The notes: generated by a model from the sequence alone, not told the origin. Positions 42,690 to 52,455 are shown, numbered from the stretch's first letter. The stretch is DNA of 64,000 nucleotides from Methylovirgula sp963708155 (GCA_963708155.1 OY970183.1:1674001-1738000); one strand, 5' to 3'. Program-made: numbers and translations.

Positions 42690-44834
42690 TCAAAATAGGC
42701 CGAAAAACGGCTTGGACTGGGCCTGCCGGCTCGCTTCGCCATCCGAGGGGATCGAGGCGGGCGGCAAGCCGTCGTTTTCATAAGTGCGGCGCGGGCGCTC
42801 GGAGGCGTTGCGCACCGGCGCCTGGCCGAGCGCGATCGGCGCCGCGCGACTGGGGACTTGCGCCTGGTTCTGGCCGGTGAAGAAGTTCACGATGGCATTG
42901 GCGACGGGGATGTTCGGCACAGCCGGGGCCGCCCAGATGCCATCGACCAGCGGCGCCGGCGGCAGGCCGGCATGCGCGACCTGCATGAAATGCGACCAGA
43001 TGACGACGGGCAGCGAACCGCCGGAAGCGCGTTTCGTCGGCGAATTGTCGTCGTTGCCGAGCCAGACGCCGCAGGTCATGTGGCTCGTATAGCCGATGAA
43101 CCAGGCGTCGCGGAAATCCTGGCTGGTGCCGGTCTTGCCGGCGGCCTGCCAGCCGGGGAGGGAGGCGCGCCGTGCCGTGCCGGAGATCAAGGTTTCACTC
43201 ATCATCCGGTTCATCATCGCCACGTAGTCGGGTGCGATGACGCTGCCGTTGGTCGAGGGTGTGTGCTGATAGAGCACGTGGCCGTTCGCCGTCGAAACCT
43301 TGTCGATCACGTAGGGGGTGACGGCGATGCCGCCATTGGCGAAGGGGACATAGGCCGAGGTGAGCTCGAGCGGCGTCACCGCGGACGTGCCAAGCGCGAT
43401 CGTCGGATTGACATCGAGGTTCGACGTGATTCCGAGCTGATGCGCCGTGCGCGCGACGGCGGCGGGGCCGACCTCGAGACCGAGCCGCACCGCAACCGTG
43501 TTGAGCGAATTGGCGAGCGCCGTCGTCAGCGTCACCGGGCCCATATAGCGATGCTCGTAATTTTCCGGCTGCCAGCCGCGCAGATTGATCGGCGCGTCGT
43601 TGCGTACCGTATCAGGCGTCAGGCCATGTTCGAGCGCCGTCAGATAGACGAAAGGCTTGAAGGCGGAGCCCGGCTGGCGCTTGGCCGAAGTGGCGCGGTC
43701 GAACTGGCTCTCGGAATAATCGCGGCCGCCGACGAGGGCGCGCAGCGCGCCGTCCGGGTCGAGCGCGACAAGCGCGCCCTGGCTCACGTCATAATGCGTG
43801 CCCTTGGCGCTGAGCGCGTCGCGCAGCGCCTGCTCCGCCGCGGTTTGCAGCGGCGCGCTGATCGTCGTGCGGACTGAAATGTCTTCGTCGACGGGGCCGA
43901 CGAGCGCGTCGAGCTGATCCATCACATAATCGGCGACGTAATTGATCGTGCCGCCATTGAGCTTCACCGGCTTTGCCGGCTGGGCGAGGGCGAGTTCGGC
44001 CATGGGCTTGGTGATGAAGCCCTGTTCCAGCATGGCGTTGACGACGTCGCGGGCGCGGTCGGTGGCGGCGGCGAGATTGTGGTTTGGCGCGTAGCGTGAG
44101 GGCGCTTTCATCAGGCCGGCGAGCATGGCCGCCTCGGCGAGGGTGACATCGCGCGCGCTGTGGCCGAAATATTTCTGTGCCGCCGCCTCGACGCCGAAGG
44201 CGCCCGAGCCGAAATAGACGCGGTTGAGATAGAGTTCGAGGATCTGATCCTTGGAATATTTGTGCTCGAGCCAGAGGGCGAGGATCGCCTCTTGGATTTT
44301 GCGCGAGACGGTCCGCTCTTGCGTCAGGAAGAGGTTTTTGGCGAGCTGCTGGGTCAGCGTCGAGCCGCCTTCCATGCCGCCGTGGCCAGTCGCGTCGCGG
44401 ACGAGGGCGCGCAGAATGCCGATCGGGTCGATGCCCCAATGATCGTAGAAGCGGCGGTCCTCGATGGCGACGAAGGCTTTCGGCAGATAGGGCGGCAGTT
44501 CGGCGAGATGAACGGCCGCGCCACCCATGTCGCCGCGATTGGCGAGCAGGGTCCCGTTATCGTCGAGAATGGCGATGTTGGGCGGCCGCTTGGGGATGGC
44601 GAGCTGGTCGATCGGCGGCAGTTGCGCCGCGTAATAAGCGACGACTGCGGACGCTCCGACGGCGCCCCAGAGCCCGAGCATCAGCACCCAATAGACAAGC
44701 CGGCTCAGGAGCGGCGGCCGCTTCTTGCGCTTTGACTTGCGTTTCTTCGGCGGCGCGCGGCGCGGCTTCTCCTCCGGCTCCGGGAAGCCATCGAAGACCG
44801 GCTCCCGCCGCTCGCCGTTCCAGTCCTTGGCCAT
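42690..44834 (-). CDS. mrcA: Penicillin-binding protein 1A (bifunctional)
   Basis: A 714-residue class A PBP anchored by one helix near residue 55-75 (LVYWVLMLGLWGAVGASAV) after a very basic stretch. The GT51 domain has EDRRFYDHWGIDPIG, GGSTLTQQLAKNLFL and ILELYLNRVYFGSGAFG. The transpeptidase has SAFK in RQPGSAFKPFVY, SLN in TALANSLNTVAV and KTGTSQDFRDAWFIGY. ATG 44834 (MAKDWNGERREP) is chosen over a much longer frame that runs into the dnaN region. Divergent from dnaN with 273 bases between. Confidence 0.93.
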   Translation of the reverse strand: MAKDWNGERREPVFDGFPEPEEKPRRAPPKKRKSKRKKRPPLLSRLVYWVLMLGLWGAVGASAVVAYYAAQLPPIDQLAIPKRPPNIAILDDNGTLLANRGDMGGAAVHLAELPPYLPKAFVAIEDRRFYDHWGIDPIGILRALVRDATGHGGMEGGSTLTQQLAKNLFLTQERTVSRKIQEAILALWLEHKYSKDQILELYLNRVYFGSGAFGVEAAAQKYFGHSARDVTLAEAAMLAGLMKAPSRYAPNHNLAAATDRARDVVNAMLEQGFITKPMAELALAQPAKPVKLNGGTINYVADYVMDQLDALVGPVDEDISVRTTISAPLQTAAEQALRDALSAKGTHYDVSQGALVALDPDGALRALVGGRDYSESQFDRATSAKRQPGSAFKPFVYLTALEHGLTPDTVRNDAPINLRGWQPENYEHRYMGPVTLTTALANSLNTVAVRLGLEVGPAAVARTAHQLGITSNLDVNPTIALGTSAVTPLELTSAYVPFANGGIAVTPYVIDKVSTANGHVLYQHTPSTNGSVIAPDYVAMMNRMMSETLISGTARRASLPGWQAAGKTGTSQDFRDAWFIGYTSHMTCGVWLGNDDNSPTKRASGGSLPVVIWSHFMQVAHAGLPPAPLVDGIWAAPAVPNIPVANAIVNFFTGQNQAQVPSRAAPIALGQAPVRNASERPRRTYENDGLPPASIPSDGEASRQAQSKPFFGLF

Positions 44835-45107
44835 TCTTGCTGACGCCGCCGCGCTGATCCTTTCCAGCGCCCGAGACCCTAAACCGGCGCGATTAAGGCG
44901 GGGTAAAATGGTCGAAACCGGGTCGCTGCGCGGCAAATCAGCGGCGGCTTCGTCTCGGCAGGAGGCGGCTAAAAACTGGGTACCCGGGCACGGCGGCGCT
45001 TGCGATTTGGCTTGAGCCGCGCCACAGTTGCGCCCCTTGCCCGGCCCCTGCCGGGCCTGCCCGCCAGCAACCCCAACCCGTAAGCCCGAAGAGTCCGGAT
45101 TCGTCCC

Positions 45108-46226
45108 ATGCAAGTCACTCTCGAACGCGCCACTTTGCTGAAGGCGCTCGGCCATGTGCACCGCGTCGTCGAACGGCGCACGACGATCCCGATCCTCTCC
45201 AACATTCTGTTCAGCGCCGAGGGCAGCGCGGTCCTGCTGAAGGCGACCGACCTCGATCTCGAAGTGACCGACAAACTGCCCGCCGACGTCACCCAGGCGG
45301 GCGCGACGACCCTGCCGGCGCATATTCTCTACGAGATCGTCCGCAAATTGCCCGAAGGGGCGCAGGTTTCACTCGAAGCGGCCGGCGATGCCGGTCAATT
45401 GTTGCTGCGTTCGGGCCGCTCGCGCTTCCAGCTTCAGGCTTTGCCGGAAAGCGACTTTCCCGATCTCGCCGCCGGCGATTTCACCCATCGTTTCACGCTC
45501 GCCGCAGCCGATCTCAAAAAGCTGATCGACAAGACCCAGTTCGCCATCTCTAGCGAGGAGACGCGCTATTACCTCAATGGCATCTATCTGCACACGGCGG
45601 AGAGCGGCAAGGCGACGGTGCTGCGTGCGGTCGCGACGGACGGCCACAGATTGGCGCGCGTCGAGATTCCGGCTCCCTCGGGCGCGGCCGGGATGCCCGG
45701 CGTCATCATTCCGCGCAAGGCGGTGGCCGAAGTGCTGAAACTGATCGAGGATCTCGAGGCCGACGTCACGATCGAGATTTCAGCGACCAAGGCGCGCTTC
45801 AGCTTCGGCGATGTCGTGCTCATCACCAAGCTGATCGACGGCACGTTTCCGGATTATGCGCGCGTCATCCCCGCCGGCAACGATAAGCTGCTGACGGTCG
45901 AGCGCGGTCCCTTCGCTGATGCGGTCGATCGCGTCTCGACCATCTCCTCGGAGCGTGGCCGGGCGGTGAAGCTGGCCGTAGGCGAGAACAAACTGACGCT
46001 CTCCGTCACCAATCCGGATTCGGGCTCGGCAGTCGAGGAGCTTGAGGTCGATTATGATGCGGCGCCGCTCGAAATCGGCTTCAACGCCCGCTATCTGCTC
46101 GATATCACCAACCAGCTCGACGGCGATACGGCGCTCTTCAAACTGGCCGATGCCGGCTCGCCGACGCTGGTGCTCGACCACGAGGGCGCGTCAGCTCTCT
46201 ATGTCTTGATGCCGATGCGGGTTTAA
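45108..46226 (+). CDS. dnaN: DNA polymerase III beta sliding clamp
   Basis: Ring-shaped processivity factor of replication. The 372 residues carry three repeats; conserved sequence includes VVERRTTIPILSNIL, TDGHRLARVEI and the C-terminal VLMPMRV that binds client peptides. The ATG at 45108 is followed directly by conserved sequence. dnaA is not next to it in this window, and I see no dnaA-box cluster or origin in the 273 bases upstream. Confidence 0.96.
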   Translation: MQVTLERATLLKALGHVHRVVERRTTIPILSNILFSAEGSAVLLKATDLDLEVTDKLPADVTQAGATTLPAHILYEIVRKLPEGAQVSLEAAGDAGQLLLRSGRSRFQLQALPESDFPDLAAGDFTHRFTLAAADLKKLIDKTQFAISSEETRYYLNGIYLHTAESGKATVLRAVATDGHRLARVEIPAPSGAAGMPGVIIPRKAVAEVLKLIEDLEADVTIEISATKARFSFGDVVLITKLIDGTFPDYARVIPAGNDKLLTVERGPFADAVDRVSTISSERGRAVKLAVGENKLTLSVTNPDSGSAVEELEVDYDAAPLEIGFNARYLLDITNQLDGDTALFKLADAGSPTLVLDHEGASALYVLMPMRV

Positions 46227-46305
46227 AGGCACGCGCGATTAAACTAAAACCTCGCCACAACAAGATTGCGCGGGGAGCGATCGCGCGAGCACAAGGGGCT
46301 ATCCG

Positions 46306-47505
46306 ATGAAACGGGCACCGGGATTTGTCCTGCGACTCGCCGCCGTCCTGATCCTCATCGCGGGCATCGTCTATCTCGAAATATCTCGGAGCATTCCGGA
46401 CTTTCGGTTCTGGACGTTCCTCCTCTTCGCATTCGCGCTCGCTTTCCTCACGTCCTTTTTGCGCGGCGCCTGGCGCGACGGTGCGTTGGTGGCGACGTCC
46501 CTCGCATTCGGTCTGTGCGCGATAGAAGGCACCGCGCTGGCTCTTCAGTCGGACCCAGTCACGCATCGTCCGCACGATTTGATCAGACCCTCGGCCGCAC
46601 TCGGCTGGTGGCCTGGACGCGCGGGACAATTTCACGTCACGAAGATCAATTCGAAGACCGGGCGCTCGATCTACGACGTGATTTATTCGATCGATCGTAA
46701 TCGCCTGCGGGTGACCCATTCCTGCGCGTCGGGGCCGACGGTCGGCTTTTTCGGTTGCTCGTTCACCTTTGGCGAAGGGCTGAACAATTCCGACACGCTG
46801 CCGCAGCAGGTTTCCGATGCCTTCGGCGATAATTTGCGTGTGGTGAATTTCGGATTTTCCGGCTACGGGCCACAGCAATTCCTTCGCGAAACGCAACTCG
46901 GCCTCTTCGATCGGCAAATCGGTCCGCAGCCCAAACTCTTCATCTATCTCACGGCGGCCTGGCATGCGGAGCGTACATCATGCAAAGCTTCCTGGGTCTC
47001 GCCCGGACCACATTATGGTCTCGTCAACGGCCAGGTCGTTTATGAAGGCCCGTGCCTAACGGGGCTAAAATTGGGCTTGCGCGAATGGGCCGAACACAGC
47101 GCGGCTTATCGCACGTTCATCGAGCGCAACATCGATCATCTCGATCGCGCCGACATCGATCTCTATATTCGCGTCCTGCTCGATGCCACCAAACTCGCGG
47201 AGACGAAATACCATGTGCCGGTGCTGATCGCCTATATGCGGGCGAAGCCGGGTTATCTGAAGGCGACCGGTTTCACCGACGATGAAATTATCGACCGGTT
47301 GCGCGCCGGCGGTGCGCGGGTGCTCGATGTCTCCCTCCCGGCGGCGGCGGAAAAGCCCCTCGAAATTTCCGGGGATGGACATCCGACCGCTTATGCGAAT
47401 CATCTGCGTGCGGCGATGCTCAAGGATTACATCGTGGCGCATTTTGGCCTGGCACTATCGCTCTCGCCGCAAGGCCAGCCCCAGCTCTGCCAAGCCGCGC
47501 ATTAA
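46306..47505 (+). CDS. Membrane-anchored SGNH/GDSL-type enzyme (SxtL-like)
   Basis: A 399-residue protein with three N-terminal helices (about 8-25, 34-52, 58-78), then an SGNH hydrolase fold. Block I is GFFGCSFTFGEG near 148-158 with Ser152 as the likely nucleophile. Block II-like sequence is NFGFSGYGPQQF near 181-192. Block V is DGHP near 357-360 with the catalytic Asp/His pair. Its stop overlaps the convergent carbamoyltransferase stop by four bases. GDSL enzymes sit beside O-carbamoyltransferase genes in other bacteria, as SxtL does beside SxtI. Esterase or acyltransferase activity on an envelope substrate is inferred. Confidence 0.78.
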   Translation: MKRAPGFVLRLAAVLILIAGIVYLEISRSIPDFRFWTFLLFAFALAFLTSFLRGAWRDGALVATSLAFGLCAIEGTALALQSDPVTHRPHDLIRPSAALGWWPGRAGQFHVTKINSKTGRSIYDVIYSIDRNRLRVTHSCASGPTVGFFGCSFTFGEGLNNSDTLPQQVSDAFGDNLRVVNFGFSGYGPQQFLRETQLGLFDRQIGPQPKLFIYLTAAWHAERTSCKASWVSPGPHYGLVNGQVVYEGPCLTGLKLGLREWAEHSAAYRTFIERNIDHLDRADIDLYIRVLLDATKLAETKYHVPVLIAYMRAKPGYLKATGFTDDEIIDRLRAGGARVLDVSLPAAAEKPLEISGDGHPTAYANHLRAAMLKDYIVAHFGLALSLSPQGQPQLCQAAH

Positions 47506-49343
47506 TCGAGATCGAAGGCGTCCTTATAATCGCGCTTGAGCGCCGGATTCTGCTCGCTCTTATGCAGGATGCAATTGCCCACCGCGAGGAACTCGATCTC
47601 CGTTCCCATGAAGCAGGCGAAGGCGTCTTCCGGCGTGCAGACGATCGGTTCGCCGCGCACGTTGAAGCTGGTGTTGACCAGTACGGGGCAGCCGGTCAGT
47701 TCGGCAAATTTCTCGATCAGCGCATGATAGCGCGGGTTCGTCTCTTTATGGACGGTCTGGATGCGCGCCGAATAATCGACATGCGTCACCGCCGGAATCT
47801 CCGAACGCAGCACATTGAGCTTATCGATGCCGAAAAGCTGCTCTTCCGCCGCCGACATCTTACGGCAGCGTGAGTCTTTCACATCGGCGACGAGCAGCAT
47901 GTAAGGCGAGTCGGTGTCGAGGTCGAACCATTCCGCGACGTGTTCGCGCAGCACGGACGGCGCGAAGGGGCGGAAGCTCTCGCGATATTTCACTTTCAGA
48001 TTCAGCGCCTTTTGCATGCTGGGCGAACGCGGGTCGCCGAGGATCGAGCGGCCGCCAAGCGCGCGAGGGCCGAACTCCATTCGGCCCTGGTGCCAGCCGA
48101 CGGCCTTGCCGTCCGCCAGCGCCGCGGCGGTTTCAGCAATTAGCGCCGTGTCGTCGACGACGTGGAATTTCGCCCCGGCGTTTATCAAACGCTGTTCGAT
48201 ATCGTCCTGCGCATAGGCGGGGCCGAGATAGGCGCCCTGCATGGCGTCGGGTTCCCGGACACTGGATTTCATGCCGGCGTCGCGGCGCCCGTCGTAATAG
48301 CCGGCGAGGGCCGCGCCGAGCGCGCCGCCGGCATCGCCAGAGGCGGGTTGGATGAAGATGCGCTCGAACTTGCCGTCGCGGAGAATCTTGCCGTTGGCGA
48401 CGCAATTGAGCGCGACGCCGCCTGAGAGGCAGAGATTTTTCTCGCCGCTCTCCGCCGCGAGCCCGCGCGTCAACCGCAGCACGACTTCTTCCGTCACCGC
48501 CTGGATCGAGGCGGCAAGGTCCATGTGGCGCTGATCGAGCAATTGATCGGGCTGGCGCGGCGGACCGCCGAATAAAGCGTCGAAGCGCGCATCCGTCATT
48601 GTGAGCCCGGTGCAATAGGAGAAATAATCCATATTGAGCCGGAACGAGCCGTCGTCCTTCAGGTCGATCAAATGATCGAAAATCGTCTGCGCATATTTCG
48701 GCGTACCGTAAGGCGCGAGTCCCATCACTTTGTATTCGCCGGAATTGACCTTGAATCCGGTGTAATAGGTGAAGGCGGAGTAGAGCAGGCCGAGCGAGTG
48801 CGGGAAGCGGATTTCCTTGAAGATGTTGAGATCATCGCCCTGGCCGCGCGCCGCGGTGGTCGTCGCCCATTCGCCAACGCCGTCCATCGTCAGCACCAGC
48901 GCCGAGCTGAAGGGCGAAGGATAATAGGCCGAAGCCGCGTGCGAATAATGATGCTCGGTGAAGCCGAGTTTGGACTTGTCGCCCAGCGCGGGGTCGATCG
49001 CTTTCAACTCGCGCAGCAGCAGGTCGCGCTGAAACAGCTTCTCGCCGATCCAAAGCGGCATCGCCTTGCGGAACGAGGCGAAGCCTTGCGGCGCGAAGGT
49101 GAGATAGGTTTCGATGAGGCGCTCGAATTTCACGAACGGCTTTTCATAGAAGATGACGCGATCGATCCCGGCGGCGCCGCCCGGCGTCTGGCTCAGGCAA
49201 TATTGGATAGCGTTGCGTGGAAAGGCGGGGTCGTGCTTCTTGCGCGTGAAGCGCTCTTCCTGCGCGGCGGCAATGGCGCGCCCGTCCGCGACGACGGCAG
49301 CCGCGCTGTCGTGATAGAAAGCCGAAATGCCGAGGACGCGCAT
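47502..49343 (-). CDS. O-carbamoyltransferase (NodU/CmcH/SxtI family)
   Basis: Transfers a carbamoyl group from carbamoyl phosphate, via carbamoyl-adenylate, to a hydroxyl. The 613 residues give both family domains. The Kae1-like N-terminal part has LGISAFYHDSAAAVV, metal-binding His in EHHYSHAASAYY (131-140) and TMDGVGEWATT. SGGVALNC lies near 310. The C-terminal domain has the signature GRMEFGPRALGGRSILGDPR near 425-444. It is the last gene of a tight minus-strand operon after an SxtJ-like gene and a DUF5989 gene (gaps of 11 and 7 bases). The acceptor is unknown: no toxin, aminoglycoside or Nod-factor genes are present. Confidence 0.9.
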   Translation of the reverse strand: MRVLGISAFYHDSAAAVVADGRAIAAAQEERFTRKKHDPAFPRNAIQYCLSQTPGGAAGIDRVIFYEKPFVKFERLIETYLTFAPQGFASFRKAMPLWIGEKLFQRDLLLRELKAIDPALGDKSKLGFTEHHYSHAASAYYPSPFSSALVLTMDGVGEWATTTAARGQGDDLNIFKEIRFPHSLGLLYSAFTYYTGFKVNSGEYKVMGLAPYGTPKYAQTIFDHLIDLKDDGSFRLNMDYFSYCTGLTMTDARFDALFGGPPRQPDQLLDQRHMDLAASIQAVTEEVVLRLTRGLAAESGEKNLCLSGGVALNCVANGKILRDGKFERIFIQPASGDAGGALGAALAGYYDGRRDAGMKSSVREPDAMQGAYLGPAYAQDDIEQRLINAGAKFHVVDDTALIAETAAALADGKAVGWHQGRMEFGPRALGGRSILGDPRSPSMQKALNLKVKYRESFRPFAPSVLREHVAEWFDLDTDSPYMLLVADVKDSRCRKMSAAEEQLFGIDKLNVLRSEIPAVTHVDYSARIQTVHKETNPRYHALIEKFAELTGCPVLVNTSFNVRGEPIVCTPEDAFACFMGTEIEFLAVGNCILHKSEQNPALKRDYKDAFDLD

Positions 49344-49350
49344 CTCGCGG

Positions 49351-49500
49351 TCAGAACAATGTGTAGATGAACGGCGCGAGGGCGGAGCCCTGGCTCAGGA
49401 TGAGCAGGCCGCCAAAGACCAGAAAAAGCACCAGCAGGGGAATCAGCCAGAACTTTTTCCGCGCGCCGAGAAATTCGAGAAGCTCTGCGAAAATCGACAT
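49351..49500 (-). CDS. DUF5989 small membrane protein (SxtK-like)
   Basis: A 49-residue protein. An amphipathic start (MSIFAELLEFLGARKKFWL) is followed by a single helix (LLVLFLVFGGLLIL) and a short tail. This is the DUF5989 pattern, which repeatedly accompanies O-carbamoyltransferases, including sxtK in saxitoxin clusters. It starts 11 bases after the SxtJ-like stop and ends seven bases before the carbamoyltransferase start. It may hold the enzyme at the membrane; this is inference. Confidence 0.82.
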   Translation of the reverse strand: MSIFAELLEFLGARKKFWLIPLLVLFLVFGGLLILSQGSALAPFIYTLF

Positions 49501-49511
49501 TCGCGCCCTCC

Positions 49512-49937
49512 CTAAAATTGTTTGCCGAGCGATCCCGACGGCGGTCCCGGCGGGTCGCGTGTGATCCAGTAGGTTGAAGCCCGCGGTGTCAGCCGCAAGG
49601 CGAGAAGGTCTTCGCCATTCCGACGCATGAGCCAGCCGATCGGGACGACGGCGCCGAAGAATAACGCCCCCATGATGATGGGGCTGACGATCGTATTCAG
49701 GACAAGGCCGAACTTGAACCAAAGACGGTTCGGCCACGCGAGGATTGCGGGAAAGGCCATGCCCGCAATGAGAAAGACGGCCGCGGCGGCGAGCAGCCAC
49801 CAGTGCGGAGCCCGATGGTGCAGCAGCGGCAAAAAGGTCAGCGCGAGCAGAACGGCGCCGATGGTCAAGCCGAACTTGCGGTTCGAACTGGCCTCGATCT
49901 TCCGAAAACTCGTGAGGGACTCGTGAGTTTGCGTCAA
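49512..49937 (-). CDS. SxtJ-family membrane protein
   Basis: A 141-residue protein with three hydrophobic segments (FGLTIGAVLLALTFLPLL, WWLLAAAAVFLIAGMAFPAI and a third near 78-102). WPNRLWFKFGLVLNTIVSPI is the family's most recognisable part. SxtJ proteins lie next to O-carbamoyltransferases in diverse bacteria and their function is not known. The frame begins at TTG 49937; no ATG or GTG lies before the conserved region. First gene of the carbamoyltransferase operon. Confidence 0.8.
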   Translation of the reverse strand: MTQTHESLTSFRKIEASSNRKFGLTIGAVLLALTFLPLLHHRAPHWWLLAAAAVFLIAGMAFPAILAWPNRLWFKFGLVLNTIVSPIIMGALFFGAVVPIGWLMRRNGEDLLALRLTPRASTYWITRDPPGPPSGSLGKQF

Positions 49938-50183
49938 TAGTGTCCCGCGCTCATTGCCAAAGTTGGCGCGTGTTTTGGCATGGGCGCGCCCAAAAATCCA
50001 GCGCCGTGACCTTGTGGCCTGCGGATCAGATTATTGACCTCGCCAGATGATCCGATAATTTCACCGCTCTGGAGATCGCGACACAATCAATTCGGACACT
50101 ATTTGTGACCGGCACCGTAAATTATTCTTGCCGTCGAACCGTACTACCACTCCCCAATTTCCGAATAAGAGCCCCGATCCCCC

Positions 50184-51434
50184 ATGCTCCAGCGTGCCCA
50201 AAAATCCTATGTCGCCGCAGCGATAATATTGTTGAATTTGATCATCCTATTTGTCGTCGTGAATTTAGCCGTCGCCTGGATTTTACCTCCAAGTTCGGCC
50301 GACGTGCCAAAGGCGCCGCCTCACTCATGGGTGATCGAAAAATATGGGTTGAAACTTCTCTCCAGGGGTTACCCAGGTTGGAAGCTGGGGGATCTGCGCG
50401 AATTCTTCTATGAAGCCGGCGATTGGCCGACGGAGTTTGAACCTTTCACGCAGTTCAGGCCCAAAGTTGCTCACGCCACCTTCGTCAATCAGTCTCCGGA
50501 AGGTTTTCGACCCGGCCTCCAGCAAGCATCATGGCCGCCGTCTGCATCAGCCATCAATGTCTTCTTTTTCGGAGGCTCCACCACGATGGGCGTGGGCCTT
50601 CCCGATGATCAGACCATTCCATCGCATTTCCAAGGCTTGGCCCGGCAATGCAACCCCAGGGTTTCGGTCTATAATTTTGGCCGGGGTTGGTATTTCAGCA
50701 CACAGGAGCGCATTCTATTCGAGCAATTGCTCCTCCAGGGACGTGTTCCCAATATTGCGATCTTTATCGACGGGCTGAATGACTTTCACTTCGCCGCCGG
50801 CGAGCCGCAATGGTCGGACCAGTTGCGGGAATTCATGGATGGGTTCTGGGATCACGATCTCGGCCGGACGGCAAGGCATGTGGTCGCGCAACTCCCGATC
50901 GCAAGGCTGTTTGCGCGCGTGTCAGATCAGGTCAGGAGCCGCGAAGCGCGCAAGCCCATGGAGGGCGGCGATCAGGTGATCCCGGATGTATCTCACCAGA
51001 TGGCTTATGATGCGCCCGCTCCGATAACAATCGCGCCGACGAATTCGGAACTATCCCTTGCGCGTCCGGTGGTGCAACGCCTCCTTGTGAACCATCGCAT
51101 AACAGAAGCCTTGGGTCAGACCTTTGGCACAAAGGTGCTCAACGTACTGCAGCCGGTGCCGACGTTTGGCTACGATCTTCGCTATTTCAACGTTTTCAAG
51201 GGCGATCCCGCCTTGTTCGAGTTCAGTCGCGAATTGGCAGCGGGCTACAGGCTTTTGTCGGAAGGGGGCCAAGAGGCCAAAGGGGATGCTCTTTGGCTTG
51301 GCGATATTCAGCGCGGCCGCACCCAGAACCTCTATGTCGATCAAGTCCACTATACGGATGCGTTCAGCCGTGAACTTGCCCAAAGGCTGCTGGACGAAGT
51401 AATTGCCAGGGGTTTTCTTGTGTGCCGTCAATAA
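50184..51434 (+). CDS. Second membrane-anchored SGNH/GDSL-type enzyme
   Basis: A 416-residue protein with one N-terminal helix (about 11-33, AAAIILLNLIILFVVVNLAV) and an SGNH domain. Block I is FFFGGSTTMGVGLP with Ser132. Block III is FIDGLNDFHF near 194-203. Block V is DQVHYTD near the C-terminus. It is not close in sequence to the SGNH protein at 46306 but has the same architecture and flanks the other side of the carbamoyltransferase operon, divergently. An SxtL-like or envelope O-acyl hydrolase/transferase role is inferred. Base use is slightly less GC-rich than its neighbours. Confidence 0.75.
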   Translation: MLQRAQKSYVAAAIILLNLIILFVVVNLAVAWILPPSSADVPKAPPHSWVIEKYGLKLLSRGYPGWKLGDLREFFYEAGDWPTEFEPFTQFRPKVAHATFVNQSPEGFRPGLQQASWPPSASAINVFFFGGSTTMGVGLPDDQTIPSHFQGLARQCNPRVSVYNFGRGWYFSTQERILFEQLLLQGRVPNIAIFIDGLNDFHFAAGEPQWSDQLREFMDGFWDHDLGRTARHVVAQLPIARLFARVSDQVRSREARKPMEGGDQVIPDVSHQMAYDAPAPITIAPTNSELSLARPVVQRLLVNHRITEALGQTFGTKVLNVLQPVPTFGYDLRYFNVFKGDPALFEFSRELAAGYRLLSEGGQEAKGDALWLGDIQRGRTQNLYVDQVHYTDAFSRELAQRLLDEVIARGFLVCRQ

Positions 51435-51489
51435 ACGTTCGTCGCGCGACCTAGCGCGAAACATCGTTCGCTCGATTCAGAAAATCTGC

Positions 51490-52455
51490 CTATTCGAACA
51501 GATATTGCTGGCAGATCGTCGTGCCGAGGCGGGCGTTGTCCTCGACGAAGACGGTGACGAATTCGTGCAGGCCGGATTGGAAAATTTCTTTCGTCGATGA
51601 TTTTGACAGCCGCGCCATGATCTGATGCGCCTGCACTTGCGCGGTGCCTTTCTGTCCGTAAGCCTGTCCGATCGAATCGAGAAACCGCACGATATTGTCG
51701 TAGCAGGCGATGAGCGAACGCGGCATTTCGATACGCAGGATCAGCAGGTCGGCGATGAGCCAGGGCTTGAGACTCGTGCGATAGACCCAATGATAAGCGG
51801 TGAGCGCTGAGACCGCGCGCAGGATCGAGGCCCATTGGAAATAATCGAGCGAGCCGCCGATTGTCTCCGTCTGCGGCAGCAGGATATTGTATTTGACGTC
51901 GAGAATGCGCGCCGTGTTGTCGGCGCGCTCGATATAAAGCCCCAGCCGCGAGAACCAATAGGCATCGTTGCGCAGCATGGTGCGATGCGCCGCACCGTCG
52001 TAATCGAGCGAAGCCTTCTTGACGAAATCGAGGAAGCGCGTCAGCTCGACCCGATCGAAATGCGAACTGTTGGCGCGCGCCTGCAGATAGCGCTTGAGCT
52101 CGATCCAGGCGCCATTGATCGCATCCCACATTTCCGCGGTCAGCGCGGTGCGCACCGCGCGTGCGTTGGTCCGCGCCAGCTCGATGCAATTGCAGATCGA
52201 GGAGGGATTGTCCTCGGCGAAGACGAGATAATCGACGACCTTCTCCTCGTCGGCCACGGCGGCTGTCTTGCGGAAAGCCTCCGCCGCGCCGGAGGCTTCC
52301 AGCACACTGTCCCATTCCGTTCCGGTGCCGGAGCCAGCCTCGGCGGTGGGTACGGTCGCAAGCCGTCGCGTCGCGTCGATGATCCGCGCCAGAAAATCGG
52401 CGCGCTCCATATAGCGCGCGAGCCAGTAGAGATTATCGGCAGTCCGAGCCAGCAT
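51490..52455 (-). CDS. Alpha-E domain protein (DUF403)
   Basis: A 321-residue all-helical protein. LARTADNLYWLARYMERAD at the start and YWFSRLGLYIERADNTARIL in the middle are the repeated hallmark motifs of the alpha-E family. It lies 43 bases after a circularly permuted ATP-grasp gene on the same strand. The two genes are almost always paired and are proposed in the literature to act together in peptide-like bond formation. The usual further partners, a transglutaminase-like protease and an Ntn-hydrolase, are not in this window. Confidence 0.88.
   Translation of the reverse strand: MLARTADNLYWLARYMERADFLARIIDATRRLATVPTAEAGSGTGTEWDSVLEASGAAEAFRKTAAVADEEKVVDYLVFAEDNPSSICNCIELARTNARAVRTALTAEMWDAINGAWIELKRYLQARANSSHFDRVELTRFLDFVKKASLDYDGAAHRTMLRNDAYWFSRLGLYIERADNTARILDVKYNILLPQTETIGGSLDYFQWASILRAVSALTAYHWVYRTSLKPWLIADLLILRIEMPRSLIACYDNIVRFLDSIGQAYGQKGTAQVQAHQIMARLSKSSTKEIFQSGLHEFVTVFVEDNARLGTTICQQYLFE

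Noticed and set aside
42257..42781. Minus-strand frame of about 174 codons between PBP1A and DUF1150
   Set aside because: Overlaps the PBP1A end in another frame, no ribosome binding site or domain.
44835..45323. N-terminal extension of PBP1A by 163 codons
   Set aside because: The extension is antisense to dnaN and lacks family similarity; ATG 44834 gives the normal PBP1A N-terminus.
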